Shown here one piece after another: positions 46,575-52,781 of a stretch of 64,000 bases of DNA. The translations under genes and the position numbers were made by a program. Origin of the DNA: Pseudomonas taeanensis MS-3 (GTDB taxonomy: Bacteria > Pseudomonadota > Gammaproteobacteria > Pseudomonadales > Pseudomonadaceae); contig NZ_AWSQ01000001.1 of NCBI RefSeq assembly GCF_000498575.2, positions 1,545,883 to 1,609,882 of the forward strand, given 5' to 3'. A model generated the notes under the pieces. The model did no database searches. It worked only from the letters and a program-made list of their open reading frames with translations, and was not told the origin of the DNA. The first letter of the stretch is position 1; each line of letters opens with the position of its first letter.

Positions 46575-46988
46575 ATGAAAATCTGGACTCTGTTGCTCCT
46601 TCGCCTGTCGCTTGGCTGGCTGCTGGTTATTTGGGGGGCCGACAAAGTGTTCAACGTTGCGCACGGGATGGCGGTGGCCAACAAGTTCTACTTCGATTTC
46701 CTCAGTATCGAGAGTGTGCTGCGTGTGGGCGGTGTACTGCAGATGCTGGTCGGTTTGGCCGTGGTGCTGGGTTTTGCGCGGCGCTGGGTTTATCCGGCAC
46801 AGGTACTGTTCAATGGCGCCTCGCTGTTGGCGGTGATGCAGTCGGTGATCGATCCCTGGAGCTGGGTGTTTGAAGGCAGCAATGTGCTGTTCTATCCCTC
46901 GCTGATCATCTTTGCTGGCAGCCTGTTGCTGATCGCCTTCCGCGACCAGGACCGACTGGCGCTGGATGCAGGTTATTCAGGCAAATAA
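46575..46988 (+). CDS. DoxX-like four-helix membrane protein
   Basis: A 137-residue protein with four hydrophobic helices (LLLRLSLGWLLVIWGADKVF at the start). It belongs to the DoxX/MauE-like group; the WGADK stretch is typical. It sits 130 bases after the TVP38-reductase gene and may belong to the same unit. Related proteins support disulfide or electron transfer in membranes; the specific role is not known. Confidence 0.85.
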   Translation: MKIWTLLLLRLSLGWLLVIWGADKVFNVAHGMAVANKFYFDFLSIESVLRVGGVLQMLVGLAVVLGFARRWVYPAQVLFNGASLLAVMQSVIDPWSWVFEGSNVLFYPSLIIFAGSLLLIAFRDQDRLALDAGYSGK

Positions 46989-47078
46989 ATTCGTAACAAG
47001 GACTCATGTGCTGACTCAAACTGGGTCAGCACGCAAAACGCTGGCATTGGCATGACAACAAAAACTGGAGTAATACCA

Positions 47079-48413
47079 ATGCACGTGATCAAGTTGAGCA
47101 TTGCCGCTTTGGCAGTGTCGGCAGCCACCATGCAAATGGCCGCCGCCAGCCAGCAAGCCGATTCCAAAGGCTTCATCGAGGACAGCACCCTCAATATCCT
47201 CAACCGAACCTTCTACTTCAATCGCGACTTCCGCAATGGCGGTTCGAACGGCTCGGGCACCAATCGCTTCAAACCTGTGGATCAACGCAATGGCTTTCGT
47301 GAGGAGTTGGCGCACGGGATCATGGCCTTCTACGAGTCCGGCTTCACCCAAGGCACGGTGGGCTTCGGGGTGGATGCCTATGGTTTTCTGGGCCTGAAAC
47401 TGGACAGCGGCGGCGGTCGCACAGGCACCTTCCTGCTGCCGGTCGAGGGCGATGGCGAGCCAGGCGATGCCTACGGCGAGTCGGGCGGTGTGCTCAAACT
47501 GAGAGTCTCCAACACCACCCTCAAACTCGGAGAAAAACAGGTCGAGAACCCCATGGTGGCGACTGGCGATGCACGTCTCATACCGCAAACCGCAACGGGC
47601 ATCTTCCTCAATAGCGATGAAATTGAAGGCCTCAACATCGACGCCGGCCACATCACCTCGATGAACGAGTTCGGCAGTACCAACTCCGATGGCGAGCTGC
47701 AAATCCAGTATGCCTCGGATGTAGGTAATACCGTCGACTGGCTGGGCGGCAGCTATACCGCCAGTGATGCGCTGAGCCTGAGCCTGTTTGCATCCGAAGT
47801 CGAAGATACCTGGCGCCGCTACTATGCCAATGCCAACTACAGCATTCCGTTCAGCGGCGAGCGTTCGTTGAATTTCGATTTCAATATTTACCGCACTAAC
47901 GACCAAGGCAAGGCACTGGTCGGCGATATCAGCAACACAGCCTGGTCCTTGGCCTCAAAGTACGCATTCGGGGCGCACGCACTGACCTTGGCCTTTCAGA
48001 AAATCGATGGCGACGATGGTTTCGACTACGTCGGCTTCAACGCGATTTATCTGGCCAACTCGGTTCAGTACTCCGACTTCAACGCCCCCAATGAGGAGTC
48101 GTGGCAACTGCGCTATGACCTGGATCTTGCCAGCTATGGCGTTCCCGGGCTGTCGCTGATGACCCGTTACATTCGCGGAGACAACATCGACAGCACCAAG
48201 GCCGATGCGCTCAGCGGCTTCTTCGATGCCGCCGCCAACAACGAGTCGCATTGGGAACGCGATATAGAAGCCAAGTATGTCGTTCAGCAAGGGCCCGCCA
48301 AGGATCTCTCGCTGCGTATCCGGCATGCGGTACATCGCGGTTCATCCAATCAAATCGATGGCGATGTTGACGAGGTTCGCTTCATTGTCGAGTACCCGCT
48401 GAGCGTTCTGTAA
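47079..48413 (+). CDS. OprD-family outer-membrane porin
   Basis: A 444-residue beta-barrel precursor with a signal peptide (AATMQMAAAS). Family motifs are GFIEDSTLNILNRTFYFNRDFR, EELAHGIMAFYESGFTQGTVG, LPQTATG-type LIPQTATGIFLNSDEIEGLN, and a C-terminal EYPLSVL with a hydrophobic terminal residue. CTGGAG eight bases before the ATG at 47079 supports this start. OprD porins take up amino acids or small carboxylates; the substrate is unknown. Confidence 0.92.
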   Translation: MHVIKLSIAALAVSAATMQMAAASQQADSKGFIEDSTLNILNRTFYFNRDFRNGGSNGSGTNRFKPVDQRNGFREELAHGIMAFYESGFTQGTVGFGVDAYGFLGLKLDSGGGRTGTFLLPVEGDGEPGDAYGESGGVLKLRVSNTTLKLGEKQVENPMVATGDARLIPQTATGIFLNSDEIEGLNIDAGHITSMNEFGSTNSDGELQIQYASDVGNTVDWLGGSYTASDALSLSLFASEVEDTWRRYYANANYSIPFSGERSLNFDFNIYRTNDQGKALVGDISNTAWSLASKYAFGAHALTLAFQKIDGDDGFDYVGFNAIYLANSVQYSDFNAPNEESWQLRYDLDLASYGVPGLSLMTRYIRGDNIDSTKADALSGFFDAAANNESHWERDIEAKYVVQQGPAKDLSLRIRHAVHRGSSNQIDGDVDEVRFIVEYPLSVL

Positions 48414-48466
48414 CGCGCGTGTTTCGGTTGAGTACAACACCGGGACTGCTCCTTGTTTCCCGCTTT

Positions 48467-48492
48467 GGGGCTGTTGCTACAGCCCTCTTTTT
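48467..48492 (+). terminator. Porin terminator (copy 1)
   Basis: GGGGCTG-TTGCTA-CAGCCCT followed by CTTTTT, 54 bases past the porin stop. It is nearly identical to the hairpin at 48590-48615. Confidence 0.85.
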
Positions 48493-48589
48493 ATGCGCTC
48501 GCCTGGCGAGTTCGGTGTGGCTTTGAGCTGTAACAAAAACGCTGTTTTTTTATCTGCTTTATAGGGGTTGCTCCTTACCTCCCCGCCTT

Positions 48590-48615
48590 GGGGCTGTTGC
48601 TACAGCCCCTTTTTT
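48590..48615 (+). terminator. Duplicate terminator (copy 2)
   Basis: GGGGCTG-TTGCTA-CAGCCCC followed by TTTTTT. About 45 bases around it, including GCTCCTT and CCGC.TTGGGG, also match copy 1, so a segment was duplicated or inserted here. Confidence 0.85.
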
Positions 48616-48638
48616 ATTCGCACGCACGCCGAGCTCTG

Positions 48639-49176
48639 ATAGTCGCCGGCGCGGCAAGGCGCCAGGTGGGAATGGTGTTCCAGCAGCCCAATCCGTTTCC
48701 CCTGAGCATTGCCGAGAACGTCCTGTTTGCCCTGCGCGAACATGGCGTGCGCGACAAAGTTGAGCTTTACGGGCGCATGGAGAAGGCCCTGTATTCCACC
48801 GGGCTGTGGAGTGAAGTACGTGATCGTTTACAGAAACCCGCACTTGGTTTGTCCGGTGGGCAACAGCAACGCCTGTGTTGCGCCCGCGCTCTGACGCTGG
48901 AGCTGCGCGTGCTTTTACTGGACGAACCCTGCAGTGCCCTGGACCCGATCGCCAGCGCCACAGTTGAAAATCTGATTGATAGCCTGAAAGGGCGTTACAC
49001 CCTGTTAATGGTCACGCATAACCTTGATCAGGCTCGCCGTCTGGCCGACACATGTGACTGTGTGCTGGGTGCGCGATGGCAGTGGATGCGTGCGGGGCAG
49101 CGGCCCGGCCTGTGAACTGTTCGAACGCGCGCGTGACCCGCTGGCGCATCGGTATCTGAATGGGCAGCTGTGTTGA
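48639..49176 (+). pseudogene. PstB-like phosphate ABC ATPase remnant
   Basis: Coding traces of an ABC ATPase of the PstB type: [18 protein letters not shown] (Q-loop), [18 protein letters not shown] (signature), [15 protein letters not shown] (Walker B) and [13 protein letters not shown]. The N-terminal third with Walker A is gone. Near 49060-49085 the frame shifts; the ending ([20 protein letters not shown]) lies in another frame and stops at 49176. No pst genes adjoin it. It lies directly after the duplicated terminator, in a run of gene fragments. Confidence 0.88.
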
Positions 49177-49260
49177 TAGCTGCACTCGGAAGGGCGCTAA
49201 GGCTTCGCAGGGTCTTCAGTGCGCCTCCCGGTTTCCTCCTAACTAAGACATTGGGACTGT

Positions 49261-49417
49261 CTACTGAGTTAGCGAGGATTTACTTAGATGCTTGGAATAC
49301 CAGTTTTCGTAGTGCTCGCTGACTGCAATGTGCTCAGTAGGCAGGAACCGCCGTATACGGAACCGTACCTACGGTGGCGTGAGAGGACGGCGGGGGTAAC
49401 ACCGTCTCCTAATCGAT
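49261..49417 (+). mobile_element. Group II intron 3' end (domains V-VI), remnant
   Basis: Bases 49346-49379 fold as a group II intron domain V: CCGCCGTA pairs with TACGGTGG, enclosing hairpin TACGGAACCGTA and a two-base CC bulge on the 3' side. A domain VI-like stem with an unpaired A near CTCCTAATCGAT follows; the intron would end about 49417. Upstream, CTACTGAG (49261) pairs with CTCAGTAG (49333) as a possible domain IV stem. No reverse transcriptase frame or intron 5' end is visible, so this is a dead fragment. Confidence 0.72.
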
Positions 49418-49845
49418 CGACTACTTCAGTCGCGATAGCCGTTTAAGTAGCCCGAAAAAACTAGGAGCGTCGCATTGGTATCACGGTTAAAACCACAGTG
49501 GCTGTAATTGCCAGTGCGCCTATGACGCGATCATCTGTATCAGAAATGGATCAACTGCATGGTGGTCTCCTGGGGCAGTTGGCCGCGGTCATCCTCTCGG
49601 GAGTAGCGCGTCAATGTCCTTTGCGCGATCGTGGCCTGAGGCTTCTGGATAGTCAGCGCTGGCTGACTGCCTGATTAGTATTGCCTGCTTCCAGGGCTTG
49701 CCTGGATCAAGCAGACTGCAGCCATAGAGATTGGTCGGGAGCCATGGGGTTAGGGCTAGCAAACCTGCGACCCCAGGGGCACGAGGTAGCGGGAAATGAT
49801 CGAGGCTAACACTCCTCGTGATGACCACAGTGCAAAGGGGATGAC
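49418..49845. other. Gene-poor stretch after the intron remnant
   Basis: About 430 bases with no convincing intact gene apart from a broken short membrane-peptide frame (49461-49560, minus). Longer frames here have no family features. It belongs to the fragment-rich interval 48.4-51.2 kb. Confidence 0.5.
49461..49560 (-). pseudogene. Possible frameshifted small membrane peptide
   Basis: CAGGAG six bases before an ATG at 49560 opens MQLIHF then stops. One base shift later the frame continues as DTDDRVIGALAITATVVLTV and ends IPMRRS at 49461, giving one hydrophobic helix of about 32 residues in all. The strong ribosome site suggests a real small gene now broken, but this is tentative. Confidence 0.3.
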
Positions 49846-50313
49846 ATGCAGCTTTCCGTCCAGCAGATCCATACCGCTTACCAGGCAGAGATTCGCGGTG
49901 AGGCATTCTTTCGCAGCCTGGCAGGCTTCACATGCGACCAGGCTAATCGTCGCGCGTTGATGTTGCTGGCGGAGCTCGAATATCAAACCGGCGAGCGTTT
50001 GGGGGAGGTGCTCCATCGGCTAGGAGTCGAGGCCATCCCGGATCCAGTACAAATTAGTGCGGGCCGATCCCGTGCTTCGGAATGGCGCCATCTGAGCTGG
50101 CACGATGCAGTAGTGCAACTCAAGGAGCTTGCTTATCCCTACCTTGAGGTCTATGACCGTATGGCGCAGGAGTCTGGGCCAGAGACGCGTGAAGCCCTGG
50201 CGTGGTTAGCGGAGCACGAGCACGCTCTTTATGCGTTCGCCTGTACGGCGCTGCAGGGACAGCCCGATGAAGCAATGGATGTGATCACTAGCTTCCTGGC
50301 GAGGCAGTCGTAA
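49846..50313 (+). CDS. Hypothetical protein, ferritin-like helical bundle
   Basis: A 155-residue, all-helical protein without signal peptide. IHTAYQAEIRGEAFFRSLAG, LLAELEYQTGERLGEVL and EALAWLAEHEHALYAFA have the E..(E/H) spacing of ferritin-like bundles, and similar hypothetical proteins occur in Pseudomonas. AGGGG precedes the ATG. A diiron or peroxide role is possible but unproven. It is an isolated gene followed by a strong hairpin. Confidence 0.7.
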   Translation: MQLSVQQIHTAYQAEIRGEAFFRSLAGFTCDQANRRALMLLAELEYQTGERLGEVLHRLGVEAIPDPVQISAGRSRASEWRHLSWHDAVVQLKELAYPYLEVYDRMAQESGPETREALAWLAEHEHALYAFACTALQGQPDEAMDVITSFLARQS

Positions 50314-50383
50314 GGGGCTGGTTCGGCCAGGGCGTGATTGACAAGCGATCCTTTGAGTTCAAAAAGAAAAAGATCGGTTCCGT

Positions 50384-50419
50384 AGTAAGCAGGGCAGCGA
50401 ATAAGCTGCCCTGCTTACT
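50384..50419 (+). terminator. Hairpin terminator
   Basis: A 15-base perfect stem (AGTAAGCAGGGCAGC and complement) around GAATAA, 70 bases after the ferritin-like gene stop. The following CTTGT gives only a weak T tract. Confidence 0.7.
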
Positions 50420-50528
50420 CTTGTCACTAGCCTAGCGACTGAAGCCTGAGTACCGCTTGAGCGGCCCATAGTAGACCGAGCAGGCAATTGCTACTGCGAT
50501 CAGGGCAGTGGAAATGGGGTAGAACCCT

Positions 50529-50882
50529 TCAGACAATCATGGCCGAAACACTTCCATCCTTAGGAATGAGCAGGGCATGAGGCTGGCACCAGTCCATGAT
50601 CTGGCCCCCATGGTCAAGGATGATGAAGGTGTAACGCGCACAACTAAGTGGCCGAAGCACATTGAGTTGGCGGGTGAGGTCGACTGGAGGGCCGCCTGCG
50701 ATGAGGTTGCGGAGTGGATCAACGCTGATGAGCTATTTGAGCTGCTCTGGGTTGAGGCTCAAACATTCCTGGCCATGCCTGATTTGTTGAGTGCAGATGG
50801 TCTGCCCGCTGCGACAATGAACCATCCTCGCGTAGCGCTGCGCGATCTCCCTCAGCGGCTCAATAAGTGGGGGTTCATCTAA
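50529..50882 (+). pseudogene. HipA-like kinase, N-terminally truncated
   Basis: The frame opens abruptly with SDNHGRNTSIL (50529 on), the HipA catalytic-loop motif, then LAPVHDLAPMVKDDEG and the family C terminus (NHPRVALRDLPQRLNKWG). Roughly the first two thirds of a HipA protein are missing, so kinase activity is lost. The ATG at 50577 could still give a 101-residue product. Its stop overlaps the start of the following XRE gene (TAATG). Confidence 0.82.
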
Positions 50883-51148
50883 TGGACATCCTTGAGCACA
50901 ACCGGATTCTCAACGAGTTGCAGGTGCAGTTGGCTTCTGGAGAAATTACTATCGATATGGCAGTTCGGCGGTTACGCAAGGAAGTGACTGGATTGCAGCA
51001 GGTAAGGTTCGCACAGATGTACAAGCTTTCCCTGCGTGCATTGCGGCAGCTAAAACATGATGAAAACAACCCAACCGTTCAAACCTTAAATAGTGTGTGT
51101 AATCCATACAGCATGCAGGTTGGTGTCGTGCCAAGGGTTTCACGCTGA
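50882..51148 (+). CDS. XRE-family antitoxin-like regulator (HipB-type)
   Basis: An 88-residue protein with a helix-turn-helix: RRLRKEVTGLQQVRFAQMYKLSLRALRQLK, then DENNPTVQTLNSV. The ATG overlaps the HipA-fragment stop, the usual coupling of such pairs. Order is toxin then antitoxin. With HipA truncated it is an orphan antitoxin. C-terminal VVPRVSR may be shortened. Confidence 0.82.
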   Translation: MDILEHNRILNELQVQLASGEITIDMAVRRLRKEVTGLQQVRFAQMYKLSLRALRQLKHDENNPTVQTLNSVCNPYSMQVGVVPRVSR

Positions 51149-51257
51149 AGGCGTAACTCCGTGTGTTTTTGTCTGAAACGACGAACTGGGTTGGTCCAAT
51201 CTAAATGGACCAGAGTCACACTTAGTCTGAAGCCTGCAGTGACTATTCTGCAGCTGG

Positions 51258-52037
51258 CTAGCGGTTAACCCCACCAAACTCTCTAGATATAACTTTTGCA
51301 GTTTTCAACAAATGCTCTCTACAGATCAGTTGTGTTTCGGGGTTGTCGAGAATGGCTTCTGGACCGGAGAGATTGATGGCGGCCACAACTTTGCCGGTAT
51401 GATCATTAATGGCGCAGGCTATTGCTGTGGAGTAGTCGGAGCGGTGCAGTACCCAGCCGGTTTCGCGGTCGCTGACTAGTATCTTGATCAGTTCGGGAAG
51501 GGTTTTAGGTGCGGGCGGTGGATAATCATCTAAGCGCACATGTCGATAAAGGTTATCGAGTTCCAGTTCTGACAAATCACAGAGCAACACGCGGCCCATA
51601 GCCGTGCAGTGGCAGGGTAGGCGCGAGCCAATTGGAATGTTGACAGAAAGGCGCTGCGCAGCAAAAGCACGGTAGATATACAGGCTATCTGTTTGCTCGC
51701 GGATGCTTAAGTGGCAGGTCATCGAGGTGCGGTCGCGCAGGTTGTTCAGGTGCGGCATCGCGATTTCGACAATGTCACGGCTGGCCAGGTAACTGAAGCC
51801 GTTGCACATCACCTGCGGCCCTAGCTCGAAGGTGTTTTTGCTGATTTTGTTGAGGTAACCCATCTCCAAGAGTGTGTGCAGAATCCGATAGATCGCCGAG
51901 ACGCTGAGGCCCAAGCGTTCGGCGATGTCGTGACTGCTCAGTTGGCGTTGCTGGCTGCTGAACATTTCCAGCACCATCAGGCCGCGTTGTAGTGCGGGCA
52001 CGCGATAGTCAACGTCGCGCTCAATGTCGAGGTTCAT
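51258..52037 (-). CDS. IclR-family transcriptional regulator
   Basis: A 259-residue IclR protein: N-terminal winged helix (PALQRGLMVLEMF, SSHDIAERLGLSVSAIYRILHTL), then the GAF-like effector domain (CHCTAMGRVLLCDL, GWVLHRSDYSTAIACAINDHTGKVVAAINLSG). It is the last gene on the minus strand after the N-methylglutamate dehydrogenase genes, 58 bases from mgdD, and probably controls them. The ligand may be methylamine-derived but is unproven. Confidence 0.92.
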   Translation of the reverse strand: MNLDIERDVDYRVPALQRGLMVLEMFSSQQRQLSSHDIAERLGLSVSAIYRILHTLLEMGYLNKISKNTFELGPQVMCNGFSYLASRDIVEIAMPHLNNLRDRTSMTCHLSIREQTDSLYIYRAFAAQRLSVNIPIGSRLPCHCTAMGRVLLCDLSELELDNLYRHVRLDDYPPPAPKTLPELIKILVSDRETGWVLHRSDYSTAIACAINDHTGKVVAAINLSGPEAILDNPETQLICREHLLKTAKVISREFGGVNR

Positions 52038-52095
52038 AAGGGCTCATCCCTTCCATGATTCACCGGCGTGTTTAACAACACGCCGGTTTCTGGTC

Positions 52096-52779
52096 TCAGT
52101 CGAGGAGGGCTTGGATACCTGCTGGCTTGCCACCGAACTCCAGCATGGCATCCAGTACGGCGTCCCAGAAGTAACTCACAGAGGCGCGATCGCAGAGGAT
52201 GTGAAAACTAGGCAGCGCTGTAGTGTGAGTGTTGATGACGATCACGTTGATTCGTGCTGCCGATGTTTGCGCCACTGCACCCTGCGTGAAATTGCCATCG
52301 CGCAGGTCAACGCCACACAGTTTGGCCATTACCGCCGCGCAGTGTTCGCCGGTCAGGAGCAGCCACGCGTGGCTGTCCTGGCGAGGCAGCAAATAGTTTG
52401 CCTGCTCGCTCAATTGCCAATGCGCTTCCAAATCCGACACCCGAGTTCCGGCATCGCGCAGGCTGCCCAATAGCAGGTACTCGGTTTGTGAAAGGCGTGC
52501 GACCATGCTGCCGTCGTCTTGCAGGGTGGCGTGGTTGGGTGTCTCTGGCAGGTGGTAGCCTTTGCTCAGCAGAAACTCTGCTGAATCAGTACCGCGGAAC
52601 CCTACGCGAGCCAGATTAGTGAGATCGACCAGCGCACAGCGCGCTAATTGCGAGTGTTCGTCAGTTTCGCTAAAGCGTTCGACGGCTACAGTTTCAGCAA
52701 GCGGCGCAAGGCAAGCACCCTTATGTTTGGCATACAGAGGGCTGCGTTCTTTGAAGTCTTCGGCTGTCAGGCTGTTCAT
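52096..52779 (-). CDS. mgdD: N-methylglutamate dehydrogenase subunit D (SoxG-like)
   Basis: A 227-residue GcvT/SoxG-family protein (SPLYAKHKGACLAPLAETVAVE, LARVGFRGTDSAEFLLSKGY, LLGSLRDAGTRVSDLE). The ATG at 52779, two bases after the mgdC stop, has AGGAG upstream. It is the gamma-type subunit of heterotetrameric sarcosine-oxidase-like enzymes; the gmaS/mgs genes opposite identify this set as N-methylglutamate dehydrogenase rather than sarcosine oxidase. Confidence 0.85.
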   Translation of the reverse strand: MNSLTAEDFKERSPLYAKHKGACLAPLAETVAVERFSETDEHSQLARCALVDLTNLARVGFRGTDSAEFLLSKGYHLPETPNHATLQDDGSMVARLSQTEYLLLGSLRDAGTRVSDLEAHWQLSEQANYLLPRQDSHAWLLLTGEHCAAVMAKLCGVDLRDGNFTQGAVAQTSAARINVIVINTHTTALPSFHILCDRASVSYFWDAVLDAMLEFGGKPAGIQALLD

Positions 52780-52781
52780 GC

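Noticed and set aside
49589..49906. 105-codon minus-strand frame near the intron remnant
   Set aside because: No ribosome site, no family features, and it overlaps the start of the well-supported ferritin-like gene.
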